From Bacillota bacterium (GTDB taxonomy: Bacteria; Bacillota; Sulfobacillia; RBS10-35; JAJYVN01), in contig JAJZMB010000147.1 of assembly GCA_021803205.1 (NCBI GenBank), positions 1 through 64,000 on the forward strand: a stretch of DNA of 64,000 bases, written 5' to 3'. Under the pieces are notes generated by a model. It saw only the letters and a list, made by a program, of their open reading frames with translations, did not search any database and was not told where the DNA came from. Shown here piece by piece: positions 19,977 through 28,694 of the stretch (the stretch's first letter is position 1; each line of letters begins with the position of its first letter). The position numbers and the translations under genes were made by a program.

Positions 19977-20915
19977 ATGGTCCGACGCTCCAAGATCACC
20001 ATCGTCGGTGCCGGAATGACCGGTGCCACGACCGCACACTGGTGCGCTGCGGCCGAACTGGGGGATGTGGTGCTCTTCGACGTGGTCGAAGGACTCCCTC
20101 AGGGCAAGTCCCTCGACCTTTGGGAAGCTACGCCGATCGCGGGCGCGGACGTTCGGATCACCGGCACCTGCGACTGGGAGGCGACGGCGGGTTCCGATGT
20201 CGTCGTCATCACGGCGGGTAGCCCGCGCAAGCCCGGCATGAGCCGTCGGGACCTCCTGGCCGTGAACCACAGGGTTGTGGCCGATGTGGCGCGCCGTGCC
20301 GTGGCGGTCTCTCCTGATGCGGTGTTTATGGTGCTGACCAATCCTGTCGACGTCATGGCCTATGTGGTGCTGCGCACCACCGGCCTGCCGCCCGCGCGGG
20401 TGGTCGGTCAGGCGGGAGTGCTCGATACGACGCGCTTTCGCGCCTTCGTGGCTGGCGAGTTGAACGTCTCGGTGCAAGATGTCCATGCCCTGGTCCTGGG
20501 GGGCCACGGCGACAGCATGGTTCCCTTGGTGCGCCTCTGCCAGGTCGGCGGGGTGCCCCTGACCTCACTGCTCCCGCCCGAAAGTGTCGAGCGGTTGGTC
20601 GAACGGACGCGCAACGGGGGTGCCGAAATCGTCGGGCTCCTCAAGACAGCGAGTGCCTTCTACGCGCCAGGTGCGGCCCTGTGCGAGATGCTCCGGGCGA
20701 TCCTGCGCGATCAGGGGCGCCTGCTGCCGGCGCCGGCCTACCTCCAGGGAGAATACGGCCTCAGAGGGCTCTATACCGGGGTGCCGATCATTCTGGGTGC
20801 CGCCGGAGTCCGCCGTGTGGTCGAAATCCCGCTGGAGCCGGACGAGCGGGCTGCCTTTTTGCGTTCGGCGGCCGAGGTGCGCCAGGCTATGGCGGAGTTG
20901 CCGCAGGAGTCATGA
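19977..20915 (+). CDS. mdh: Malate dehydrogenase
   Basis: NAD-dependent malate dehydrogenase of the LDH-like (mdh/citH) class, 312 aa. The Rossmann motif is KITIVGAGMTGATTAHW. The mobile-loop substrate Arg lies in GSPRKPGMSR, which distinguishes it from lactate dehydrogenase. TNPVDVMAY is present, and the catalytic pair is the DTTRFR Asp/Arg and the His of GGHGDSMVPLV. ATG 19977 has GGAGGTG 7 nt upstream; the frame is open from 19827 without homology. It precedes sucC-sucD, giving a TCA-cycle cluster; citrate synthase is elsewhere at 40 kb. Confidence 0.95.
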   Translation: MVRRSKITIVGAGMTGATTAHWCAAAELGDVVLFDVVEGLPQGKSLDLWEATPIAGADVRITGTCDWEATAGSDVVVITAGSPRKPGMSRRDLLAVNHRVVADVARRAVAVSPDAVFMVLTNPVDVMAYVVLRTTGLPPARVVGQAGVLDTTRFRAFVAGELNVSVQDVHALVLGGHGDSMVPLVRLCQVGGVPLTSLLPPESVERLVERTRNGGAEIVGLLKTASAFYAPGAALCEMLRAILRDQGRLLPAPAYLQGEYGLRGLYTGVPIILGAAGVRRVVEIPLEPDERAAFLRSAAEVRQAMAELPQES

Positions 20916-20990
20916 CCGGGGCCGCGGCTGCGCGCGGAGGGCGAGAAGTGGCCAAGCGTCTCACAACCAGCGTATGCGAGGTGACGCCAG

Positions 20991-22121
20991 CTGAACCTTT
21001 TCGAATACATGGCCAAGGAAGTTCTGCGCCGGGCCGGTGTTCCCGTTCCCGATGGTCGTCTCTGCCGCACCCCGGATGAGGCCGCGGCGGCCGCGGCGGA
21101 GCTTGGTCCGATTGCCGTCAAAGCTCAGGTACTGGTCGGCGGGAGGGGCAGAGCCGGTGGGATTCGTATCGCCGAGACGCCGGAAGAGGCCCGTGGGGCT
21201 GCTGCCGCCATCCTGGGGATGGACCTGAAGGGCCACCGGGTGGAGACCGTCTACTGCGAGCAGCGCCTGGAAATCGACCGGGAACTGTATCTGGCCATCA
21301 CGATCGATCACTCGGCGCGGCGCCCGTTGCTCATCGCCTCGGCGGACGGCGGCGTCGCCATCGAGGAGGTCCCGGAAAAGGCCATCATCAGGCGGATGAT
21401 TGACCTGCCGTGGGGCCTGCAGCCGTTCATGGCCAGGCAGGTGGCGTTGCGGCTGGGCCTGCCGGCCGAGGCGCACGCGGCTTTCAGCGACATTGCCGGA
21501 CGCCTCTACGCCGTCTTCCGGGAGCGCGATGCGACCCTGGTGGAGTGCAATCCGCTGGTGATCTGCGACAGCGGTCGCGGCGCTCCAGGGCGGCTGATGG
21601 CTGCGGACGCCCGCCTGAACGTGGACGACGACGCGCTCGGGCTGGGTCGCCAGCCGGACCTGCCCCACACCGAGACGGCGACTGATCTGGAGAAGCGGGT
21701 TCGGGCCCTCGGGCTCGCTTTCGTGGAACTGGACGGCGACATCGCGGTGATGGCCAACGGCGCGGGAATCACGATGGCCACACTGGACGCGCTCCAGAGC
21801 TTCGGCGGCCGGCCCATGAACTTCCTGGACGCTGGCGGCGGGGCTTCCGCCGGACCGACCGCCGAGGCGCTGGACATCCTTTTGTCCACGTCGCCCAAGG
21901 CGGTGCTGATCAACATCTTCGGGGGCATCACCCGGTGCGACGAAGTGGCCCAAGCCATCATCGACGTCAAGCAGCGTCGCGCCTTCAGCATGCCGCTACT
22001 GGTACGTCTGGTGGGGACCAATGAGCAACGGGGGACCGAGATGCTGCGCGCGGAGGGCATTGCGGCGTTCACTTCGATGCGCGAGGCGGCGCGCGCCGCG
22101 GCGGAGGCGAGCCGCCGCTAG
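20991..22121 (+). CDS. sucC: Succinyl-CoA synthetase, beta subunit (CTG start)
   Basis: ATP-grasp beta subunit of succinyl-CoA synthetase, converting succinyl-CoA to succinate with NTP formation. Seen are VLVGGRGRAGGIRIA, the CNPLVI motif in ATLVECNPLVI, and the C-terminal phosphohistidine-binding region LINIFGGITRCDEVAQAI. Family members begin MNLhEYqAKe. Here that block reads NLFEYMAKEVLRRAGVPVP, the first in-frame ATG falls inside it (21009), and an in-frame TGA lies at 20982. The only start that includes the block is the CTG at 20991, placed 7 nt after GAGGTG (376 aa). The alpha subunit follows after a 428-bp gap rather than the usual tight coupling. Confidence 0.93.
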   Translation: MNLFEYMAKEVLRRAGVPVPDGRLCRTPDEAAAAAAELGPIAVKAQVLVGGRGRAGGIRIAETPEEARGAAAAILGMDLKGHRVETVYCEQRLEIDRELYLAITIDHSARRPLLIASADGGVAIEEVPEKAIIRRMIDLPWGLQPFMARQVALRLGLPAEAHAAFSDIAGRLYAVFRERDATLVECNPLVICDSGRGAPGRLMAADARLNVDDDALGLGRQPDLPHTETATDLEKRVRALGLAFVELDGDIAVMANGAGITMATLDALQSFGGRPMNFLDAGGGASAGPTAEALDILLSTSPKAVLINIFGGITRCDEVAQAIIDVKQRRAFSMPLLVRLVGTNEQRGTEMLRAEGIAAFTSMREAARAAAEASRR

Positions 22122-22549
22122 GACGGCCGTGGGCGGAGGGGCCAGCCCTTCGGCGTCAGGCCGCGGGATCCCTGTCGTCCAAGGTTTTCCCGTTCAGGAT
22201 GGGCCCTGGGACGGGCTTTTGCAGCGCTACCTGAGGGCCTCGGAGTCAACCCTGGCGGGAACGCGGTTTCTATTGGCCGCAGGGACGGGGCCGTCATCGG
22301 CTATGGTCAGTCCGCAGGGCGGCGCATCGATGCCGGGCACGGCCCCCCGGCGTATGCAGGCGGTGGGCCCGCACTCCGGTGCCGCTTTGACTCACCGTGT
22401 ACGCGCAGGCGGGCATGGACGCCCGTCGTCCGCGGTGGGGACCGATATCGCCCCGTGGCCGGGGACTGGCGGCCGCGCGGGCTTTGACGGCGCGCCGTCG
22501 CGTTCCGGGTCGCGATGTGCTTGTGCTATGCGGGGAGGCGTCGGCCACA
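22122..22549. other. sucC-sucD gap with a possible degenerate R element
   Basis: A 428-bp gap inside what is normally a two-gene operon. Near 22199-22236 it contains GGGCCCTGGGACGGGC followed by TTTTGCAGCGCTACC, which resembles the 3' hairpin arm of the R repeats. A copy could extend left to about 22135, but the 5' blocks are not convincing. The rest shows no ORF with family character. Confidence 0.35.
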
Positions 22550-23437
22550 GTGTCCATCCTGGTGGACGAGAGGACCAAGGTGCTCGTTGCCGGCATCACA
22601 GGCCGGCAGGGCGCCTTTCACACGCAACAGATGTTGGAGTTCGGCACGCGCGTGGTCTGCGGTGTGGCACCGGGCCGGGGCGGGCGCGAGGTCTCCGGTG
22701 TGCCGGTGTTCGAGACGGCCGAGGACGCGGTGGATAAGCGCGGCGCCACGGCGGCGGTGCTGTTCGTACCGGCGACCGCGGTGCGGGATTCGGCCTGCGA
22801 AGCGATCGACGCGGGCCTGTCCCCCGTGGTGATCATCGCCGAGCATGTCCCGGTGCACGACGCGATGGATGTCATGGCCTTCGCCGCGGCGCGGGGGGCC
22901 GTGGTCATCGGACCCAACACATACGGTATCTGCACTCCCGGCGGCAAGGCCAAGCTGGGTATCCCACCGGGCCGGATCTTCCATCCCGGGCCCGTCGGCG
23001 TGGTGGCTCGTTCGGGTACCCTCTCCTACGAAATCGTCGCCTCATTGACAGAGGATGGGCTGGGGCAGAGCACGGTCGTGGGCATGGGGGGAGATCCGGT
23101 GGTCGGCCTCGGTTTCGTCGAGGCGCTGAAGCGCTTCGCTAAGGATGAGGAGACGCGGGCGGTGGTCCTGGTCGGGGAGATTGGCGGTACGGCCGAGGAG
23201 GAGGCAGCCGAGTTCATCAAGGGGATGGATCGCCCGGTCGTCGCCTATCTGGCCGGAGCCACCGCTCCTCCGGGCCGCCGCATGGGCCACGCGGGGGCGA
23301 TCGTGGAACGCGGGCGGGGCTCCTTCCAGAGCAAGCGCCACGCGTTGGAGGCGGCGGGCGTCGCCGTTGCGGAAATGCCCTGGGACGTGGCCCCGCTGGT
23401 ACGGGCGGCCCTGCTGCGGGGATCTGGCGGCGCCTGA
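22550..23437 (+). CDS. sucD: Succinyl-CoA synthetase, alpha subunit
   Basis: CoA-binding, phospho-histidine-carrying alpha subunit, 295 aa, the family length. The N-terminal SILVDERTKVLVAGITGRQG is the Rossmann CoA-binding loop. IIAEHVPVHDAMD and GPNTYGICTPG follow, and the active-site His is in MGHAGAIVERGRG. The start is a GTG at 22550 with GGGGAGG about 11 nt upstream; the frame is open from 22397 but starts in low-complexity sequence. Works with sucC. Confidence 0.95.
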   Translation: MSILVDERTKVLVAGITGRQGAFHTQQMLEFGTRVVCGVAPGRGGREVSGVPVFETAEDAVDKRGATAAVLFVPATAVRDSACEAIDAGLSPVVIIAEHVPVHDAMDVMAFAAARGAVVIGPNTYGICTPGGKAKLGIPPGRIFHPGPVGVVARSGTLSYEIVASLTEDGLGQSTVVGMGGDPVVGLGFVEALKRFAKDEETRAVVLVGEIGGTAEEEAAEFIKGMDRPVVAYLAGATAPPGRRMGHAGAIVERGRGSFQSKRHALEAAGVAVAEMPWDVAPLVRAALLRGSGGA

Positions 23438-23488
23438 CGCGACTCCGCAGGCCGGGGGACCGGCGCCGTACCTCGGGGTTCTCCTGAT

Positions 23489-23517
23489 TTGTCGACACCA
23501 CCGACATTCACTATACT
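23489..23517 (+). promoter_or_regulatory. Predicted vegetative promoter of the ccm operon
   Basis: TTGTCG (23489-23494), a 17-bp spacer and TATACT (23512-23517) form a good housekeeping-type promoter. It stands out in an otherwise GC-rich gap of about 130 bp and lies about 50 bp ahead of the ccmE start. Confidence 0.65.
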
Positions 23518-23565
23518 GTGTGCGCGCTCGACGGGTCCGATGGCGCGTGGGCTGGGGGTGCGGGC

Positions 23566-24051
23566 ATGTCGCGGCGGATGCGGCTGGCGCTGGCCTCGGG
23601 CGGCATTGCCGTTGCGCTGGTCATGCTGATGGTCACGGCCATCCGGGCGGCTTCCTCCTACTATTACACTTTGCCCCAGTTCCGCGCGCTCGGGTCGGGA
23701 GCGGTGGGCCGCTATGTCCAGGTAAACGGCACAGTCGGCACGCATCCCCGCTGGAATCCGCTGACCGAGCAATTGGTGTTTTCAGTGTTGCCTCTCGCTT
23801 CCGGTGCGGGCGCGGGTTCTGTCGGTGGATCCGCCGGGGCGCGCTTCCCTGCCGTGGTCGCGGCGGCTGCGGCGTTGCCCGTCGTCTATCATGGTCCGGA
23901 GCCGGATGCTTTCAACCCGGGGATCAGCGTGGTGGTGGCGGGTACGCTCCGCACCGACGGTACGTTCGAGGCCCGTCAAGTACTGGTCAAGTGCCCGTCT
24001 CACTACACGGCAGCCGCGCCGGGGCAGGGGGCGCAGTGGACCAAGACGTGA
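23566..24051 (+). CDS. ccmE: Cytochrome c maturation heme chaperone CcmE, CxxxY type
   Basis: 161 aa, one N-terminal TM helix (LALASGGIAVALVMLMVTAI) and a periplasmic OB-fold. Matching CcmE features are SYYYTLPQFRAL, GRYVQVNGTV, VYHGPEPDAFNPGISVVVAGTL and TFEARQVLVKCPSHY. The heme-binding position of classic CcmE (His in HDxxY) is Cys here, CPSHY, which is the CxxxY variant known in some bacteria and archaea. A Gly/Ala-rich insertion of about 25 residues sits mid-domain. ATG 23566 is used; the frame is open from 23518. It overlaps the ccmA-ccmB gene by 16 bp. Confidence 0.85.
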   Translation: MSRRMRLALASGGIAVALVMLMVTAIRAASSYYYTLPQFRALGSGAVGRYVQVNGTVGTHPRWNPLTEQLVFSVLPLASGAGAGSVGGSAGARFPAVVAAAAALPVVYHGPEPDAFNPGISVVVAGTLRTDGTFEARQVLVKCPSHYTAAAPGQGAQWTKT

Positions 24052-25736
24052 CCGCGGTCGCTCAGGGCAACGGCTCCCTCGCCGGATGCGCGCCCGCTGC
24101 GTCGCGCGCACTTGGCGGGAGTCTGTCCGTTTTTGCCCCGCCGGGCGGTTCGGGAACGCCACCCCTGGCTGCGGACGGCCTGCGTCACGCTTACGGCTTC
24201 CGCCATGTGCTGGTGGGTGTCGAGTTGTGCGTGGGCGCCGGTGAGGTATTGGCCGTGTTCGGCCCCAACGGGGCGGGGAAGTCCACGCTTTTGGCGGCCC
24301 TGGCGGGGCTGCTCCGGCCCGACGGCGGTTCGGTGTATTGGTGGGGCGCCGATGCGCTCGCCTCGCCCGGATACGTCCGTCGCCGCATCGGCCTGATCGG
24401 ACACCAGAGTTTCCTCTTCGACGAGCTGACGGCTGAGGAGAATCTGACCTATTACGCGCAACTGCTCGGACTGGGTGCTCCGGCGGAACGGGCGCGGGAG
24501 GCGATCGCCGCTGAGGGGCTGGGGCTCCACGCCCGCCGTCCGGTCAGGGAGCTTTCTCGGGGCATGACCCAACGCTTGGCGCTCTGCCGAGCCTGGCTGG
24601 CCGGACCCCGGATTGTGCTGGCGGACGAGCCCACCACGGGCCTCGATCCGGAGGCGGCCGCGCGGCTCCACGGACGACTTGCCGCCCTGCGGGCCGCGGG
24701 CGGTGCCGCCGTTGTGGTGGCGCATGATCTGGCGGCGTCGCTCCACCTTGCGGACCGGTATCTTATCCTGGCGGGCGGCGCGGTTACGGACACTGGGTCC
24801 ACCCTGCCGTGGCGGGGCCAGGCCGATGCGTTTGCGGTACACTACGCACGCGCCGTGGCCACGGGGCGGCGGCTTGCCCGTCAGCGTGCCGCCCTGAGGG
24901 CGCCTGCCGTCCTCCCCCGCCAGCCGGCGCCCTCAGCCGCCGGCGGAATACCGTCCGACGGGTGGCCCGCCGATGCGGCATCGCCTGCGACATCCGCCTC
25001 GCCAGCGGTCCTCCGGGCGCAGGTGGCGGGCCCTGGGCCGGGAGCGGCGGTGTGTGTGCCTGGCGGGGCAGTGGTCAGGGCGGTCCTCTTCCGCGAGGTC
25101 CGCCTCTGGTGGCGCGGGAGAGAGCGGCTGGGTGCGGCGACGGCCTTCGGTCTACTTGTGGCTTTGGTCTTCGGCCTTGCGCTGGATCCGACCACTGTGG
25201 ACCTGAGGCCGGTTTTCGCGGGTGTACTGTGGACGGGACTGCTTTTCGCCGGGCTTCCGGCCTTTTCCCGGGCGATGGCCGGCGAATGGGACAACGATGC
25301 CCTGTACGGCTTTCGCGGCACGGGAGCGGGTACGGCGGCTCTCTTCTACGGCAAGTGCCTGGGTAACCTTGCCGGGTTCGCGCTCGCCGAGCTTGTGTTG
25401 GTGCCGGCCTTCGTGGCGATCCTGCAGATCCGCTTGACCGGTTCACCCGCACCGGTCATAGCCGCCCTCGCCCTGGGGACGCTCGGCTTCGCAGCTGCGG
25501 GTTCCCTGCTCGCAGCCGTGGTGGCCCGGGCGCTCGGCCCGGCGGCGGGGGGAACCCTGCCGCTCGTCTCACTGCCGTTGCTCTCGCCTGTGATCCTCGG
25601 GACCGTCCGCGTGGTGCAGGGGGTCCTCGACGCGGCCCCCGCAGCCCAGAGCGCGTGGCTGTTGATGCTGCTGATGTACGCCGGCCTGTTCTGGTTTCTG
25701 CCGCTGGTGCTCTTTCCGATCGTGGCCGATGCGTGA
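24036..25736 (+). CDS. Heme exporter CcmA-CcmB fusion (ATPase plus permease)
   Basis: One 566-aa reading frame carries both halves of the cytochrome c maturation ABC transporter. Residues ~40-285 are a CcmA-like ATPase: Walker A FGPNGAGKST, Q-loop GHQSFLFDELTAEENL, signature LSRGMTQRLALCRAWL, Walker B IVLADEPTTGLDPE, and the switch His in VVAHDL. A ~65-residue Ala/Pro linker follows. Residues ~350-566 are a CcmB-like permease (VRAVLFREVRLWWRGRERLG, then about six TM helices). The components are normally separate genes. No stop separates them; re-initiation at a GTG near 25072 (VVRAVLF) cannot be excluded. GTG 24036 overlaps the end of ccmE. Confidence 0.82.
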   Translation: MDQDVTAVAQGNGSLAGCAPAASRALGGSLSVFAPPGGSGTPPLAADGLRHAYGFRHVLVGVELCVGAGEVLAVFGPNGAGKSTLLAALAGLLRPDGGSVYWWGADALASPGYVRRRIGLIGHQSFLFDELTAEENLTYYAQLLGLGAPAERAREAIAAEGLGLHARRPVRELSRGMTQRLALCRAWLAGPRIVLADEPTTGLDPEAAARLHGRLAALRAAGGAAVVVAHDLAASLHLADRYLILAGGAVTDTGSTLPWRGQADAFAVHYARAVATGRRLARQRAALRAPAVLPRQPAPSAAGGIPSDGWPADAASPATSASPAVLRAQVAGPGPGAAVCVPGGAVVRAVLFREVRLWWRGRERLGAATAFGLLVALVFGLALDPTTVDLRPVFAGVLWTGLLFAGLPAFSRAMAGEWDNDALYGFRGTGAGTAALFYGKCLGNLAGFALAELVLVPAFVAILQIRLTGSPAPVIAALALGTLGFAAAGSLLAAVVARALGPAAGGTLPLVSLPLLSPVILGTVRVVQGVLDAAPAAQSAWLLMLLMYAGLFWFLPLVLFPIVADA

Positions 25737-25824
25737 CGCCGGCGGCGGGCCGGTGGTGGACGGGTCCGGCCGCGGGGGGACCGAATTCTGGGGACCGGGG
25801 TGTCCGGCCGAGGGGGACGGTAGA

Positions 25825-26523
25825 GTGAGTGCCGCGCTTCAAACGACGTTCCGCCCATCGATCGGAGAGCGTGTTCCCGCCTGGCTCGCATGGGCGGCGA
25901 TCACGGCCTCCATGTATCTCGGTTTCATCTACGCCCCGCCCGAGAAGACAATGGGCGATGTGCAACGCATCATGTACTTCCACGTTGCCGCGGCATGGAA
26001 CGCCTTCCTGGCGTTCGGCGTGGTAGCCGTGGCGGCGGTGCTCTTCCTCTCGCGCGGCGGGCGCGGCTGGTCGCGCGTGGTGTACGCGTCTGCCGAGATC
26101 GGGGTGTTCTTCACCAGCATCTGCATCATCGGTGGCTCGGTCTGGGCACGGGCGGTATGGAACGTCTGGTGGACGTGGGAACCGCGCCTGACCACCACGC
26201 TGCTGTTGTGGTTTATCTTTTTGGGCCTCCTGGTGGTGCGGGGTTCAGCCGAGGGGGATCCGGCCCGGGAGCGCCTGGCGGCGGTCATCGGCGTGATCGG
26301 GGCCCTCGTGGTGCCCATCGTGTACATGTCCGATCAATGGTGGGTCGGTCTGCACCCGCAGGTCATCACCGTATCCGGTTTCGCCCTGCCGCCGCGGATG
26401 GTGGTGGCGCTCCTGTTCTCCTTCGGAGCGTTCACCGTGTTTTATCTCTGGTTGCTCGGCGTCCGTCTGCGGCTGATCGCGCTGGCCGAAGACGTGGCAG
26501 CCCTGAGGGAACGTCTGGGATAG
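25825..26523 (+). CDS. ccmC: Cytochrome c maturation protein CcmC
   Basis: Six-TM heme-handling protein of the WWD superfamily, which delivers heme to CcmE. The tryptophan-rich motif is WNVWWTWEPRLTTTLLLW. Flanking heme-ligand His candidates are in RIMYFHVAAAW and WWVGLHPQ, as in CcmC. GTG 25825 is taken as start (232 aa), just before the conserved FRPSIGERVPAWLAWAA. An ATG at 25729 overlapping the ccmA-ccmB stop is a longer option with no ribosome binding site. Confidence 0.92.
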   Translation: MSAALQTTFRPSIGERVPAWLAWAAITASMYLGFIYAPPEKTMGDVQRIMYFHVAAAWNAFLAFGVVAVAAVLFLSRGGRGWSRVVYASAEIGVFFTSICIIGGSVWARAVWNVWWTWEPRLTTTLLLWFIFLGLLVVRGSAEGDPARERLAAVIGVIGALVVPIVYMSDQWWVGLHPQVITVSGFALPPRMVVALLFSFGAFTVFYLWLLGVRLRLIALAEDVAALRERLG

Positions 26524-26613
26524 GGTTGCCCGCAGTGTGCCGACACCCCGACGCACATGGCCCCGAGCCCCTGTGCCCCGGCGGACGGGACTCGTGTTGG
26601 GGGGAGAGCATCG

Positions 26614-26829
26614 GTGTCGCCGCTGTGGTGGATGTTTGTGGGATACAGTCTGATGTGGACCGCCATCGTTCTCTACGTCCTCAATCTCGGCCGGCGTCAG
26701 GCGGCGCTGTACCGTGAGTTCGAAGCGCTGCAGAGCGCCGTGGACGCGGCAGCGGAAGTCGATGGCGAACGTGTGGAAGGCGACGGTATGCACGACCGTG
26801 GGTCGGCCCCGGCGCATCCGGCCCGGTGA
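26614..26829 (+). CDS. CcmD-like small membrane protein
   Basis: 71-aa protein with one TM helix (LWWMFVGYSLMWTAIVLYVLN) followed by the basic/polar cytoplasmic stretch LGRRQAALYREFEAL, the layout of CcmD/YfmD heme-exporter accessory proteins. Assignment rests on topology and position after ccmC. GTG 26614 has GGGGGGAGAG at about 5 nt. Its TGA overlaps the GTG of murJ, so the two are translationally coupled. Confidence 0.65.
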   Translation: MSPLWWMFVGYSLMWTAIVLYVLNLGRRQAALYREFEALQSAVDAAAEVDGERVEGDGMHDRGSAPAHPAR

Positions 26830-28445
26830 ACGGCGACCGCGCGTGGGCACCGGCTGGTCGCGCGCTCGGCGGCGCCGGGCTGACGGTAGTTGCGGCCACG
26901 CTGGCGAGTAAGCTACTGGGCTTCGGGCGGGATACGGTGCTTGCGCGGCAGTTCGGTGCGGCTGGTCCGACCGCCGCCTACTTCATCGCTTCACAGGTGC
27001 CGCTGGTGCTCTTCGCCGCGGTGGGCGTGGCCATTACCACGGTCTTTATCCCCATGTTCTCCTCACTCCTGGCCACCGAGGGGTCAGCCGGCGCGGAATT
27101 GTTTGTGGCCCGCGTGAACGGCGCCGTCACCGTGGCGGCCATCATCCTGATTCTTCTGCTGGAGGCCGGGGCCGGCCCGGCGGTGGCGGTCATGGCGCAC
27201 GGGTTTCGCAGGAACGGGCTCGACCATCTGCTCACTGTCGAGATGGTGCGCATCATGGCGCCGTTGATCATTTTCTATGCCTGGTCGGGCGTTGTCGGCG
27301 GCGTGCTCAACGTGCGGGGCTTCTTTGGACCCAACGCCGCGATGGGGATTCCGCAGAACCTGATCATCATCGCCGCCATCTTCTACGGCAGCGCGCACGG
27401 CCCGGATATCCGCTGGGTTGCCTGGGGGAGTTTGGTGGGAACGTTCACCACCTACCTGGTGCAACTTCCCGCTCTGCGCCGTTCCCGATTTCATGTCCGG
27501 TGGCGCTTCGACTTCTGGAAAGACCCGCGCCTGGCCTTCATGGGCCGGCTGGTCCTCCCGGCCGCTGTGACCGCCCTGGCTCAGCAGATCGGCATCGTGG
27601 TCGATCGAACCTTGGGGTCGTCCCTGGGCGGGGCCTTGCTTTCCGACCTGACCTACGCGGGCCGACTGCAATTGCTTACCTACTCCATATTGGGTATGTC
27701 CATCGCCACGGTGGTCTATCCCTCGTTGGCGGCATCCGCTGGCACCGGCGACATGGCCGCATTCCGCAGGACATTCCGCCGAGGTCTCGGTCTTGTCAAC
27801 TTTGTGACCCTGCCGGTGAGCTTCGGAATGTTCCTCCTGCGGCAACCGCTGGTGCGCATACTCTTCCAACATCAGCACTTCACGGCTGTGGACACGCGTC
27901 AGACGGCGTATGCCCTGGCTTTTCTGACGCTCGGCACATTCGGTTACGGCTGGCAGGACTACTTGAACCGGGCCTTCTTCGCCCTCAAGGATACGCGCAG
28001 CCCGATGCTGGGTGGTTTCATCGCGGTCGGGGTCAATGTGGTCCTCGACTTCTTGCTGCTGCATCCGATGAAGCAGGGGGGGCTTGCGCTGGGCACGGCC
28101 GCCGGCTGGACCTGCGCGGCGGTCTTTCTGGCCGTGCGGCTGCGACGGCGCGTGGGCGTACCGGGTGCAGGACGGTTGGCATTCCGGACGTTGCGCATGG
28201 CCGGTGCCGCTGTCGCGGGATTGGTCCCTGCCGCGTTGCTTTATGGCCCGCTGGTGGCCGCTCTTGGCGGGGGACCTTGGACCGGGTACACTCTCGGGCT
28301 CGGTCTTGTGTGCGCCGGCGCCGCCGCCGTTTATGTCGGTGCCTGCCATGCGCTGCGCGTGCCGGAGTTGGGGGAGGCGGCCGCCCTCCTGCGCGGGCTG
28401 GTTCACCGGACGTTCGCCGGAGGGAGCGGACGTTCTCTCGGTTGA
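26826..28445 (+). CDS. murJ: Lipid II flippase MurJ (MviN)
   Basis: Polytopic MOP-superfamily protein, 539 aa with about 14 TM segments, which exposes lipid II for peptidoglycan assembly. N-terminal hallmarks are ASKLLGFGRDTVLARQFGA and VAITTVFIPMFSSLL; later ones are GRLVLPAAVTALAQQIGIVVDR and YAGRLQLLTYSILGMSIATV. Charged residues in TM1 and the central cavity (R and D of GFGRDTV) are kept. GTG 26826 overlaps the ccmD-like stop (GTGA), making it the last gene of the ccm operon, an unusual link between cytochrome c biogenesis and cell-wall synthesis. Confidence 0.92.
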   Translation: MNGDRAWAPAGRALGGAGLTVVAATLASKLLGFGRDTVLARQFGAAGPTAAYFIASQVPLVLFAAVGVAITTVFIPMFSSLLATEGSAGAELFVARVNGAVTVAAIILILLLEAGAGPAVAVMAHGFRRNGLDHLLTVEMVRIMAPLIIFYAWSGVVGGVLNVRGFFGPNAAMGIPQNLIIIAAIFYGSAHGPDIRWVAWGSLVGTFTTYLVQLPALRRSRFHVRWRFDFWKDPRLAFMGRLVLPAAVTALAQQIGIVVDRTLGSSLGGALLSDLTYAGRLQLLTYSILGMSIATVVYPSLAASAGTGDMAAFRRTFRRGLGLVNFVTLPVSFGMFLLRQPLVRILFQHQHFTAVDTRQTAYALAFLTLGTFGYGWQDYLNRAFFALKDTRSPMLGGFIAVGVNVVLDFLLLHPMKQGGLALGTAAGWTCAAVFLAVRLRRRVGVPGAGRLAFRTLRMAGAAVAGLVPAALLYGPLVAALGGGPWTGYTLGLGLVCAGAAAVYVGACHALRVPELGEAAALLRGLVHRTFAGGSGRSLG

Positions 28446-28485
28446 CAAGAACAACGGTCCATGCGTGGGTCCCAACTCGTCCGAT

Positions 28486-28497
28486 GCATGGTATACT
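28486..28497 (+). promoter_or_regulatory. Predicted extended -10 promoter of the two-component operon
   Basis: TATACT (28492-28497) is preceded by TGG, giving an extended -10 (TGnTATACT), with only a weak -35. It overlaps the right arm of an inverted repeat (CCATGC at 28459-28464 with GCATGG near 28486-28491) that could be an operator. A perfect TTGACA at 28442 is too distant to be its -35. Confidence 0.45.
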
Positions 28498-28694
28498 CGC
28501 ATTGCGTCACTCGGAACGGACGCCATCCTCCACCGAATCACGCATGATTTGTGGAGGTGGGGGGGGGCCGCGGCCGGTGGCGGGGCGCGGCAGGGGGCCG
28601 CGAAGCTCCCTGCCGCTTGGTCATGGCTGTCCGTGGTGCGTGGCGTCGATGGCGGGCAGCGGCGGGTTAGTCCGTGCACGAGGGAGGAGCCGGA

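Noticed and set aside
28442..28447. Perfect TTGACA as a -35 for the two-component operon
   Set aside because: The only good -10 (TATACT at 28492) is 44 bp away, far outside the 16-19 bp spacer range.
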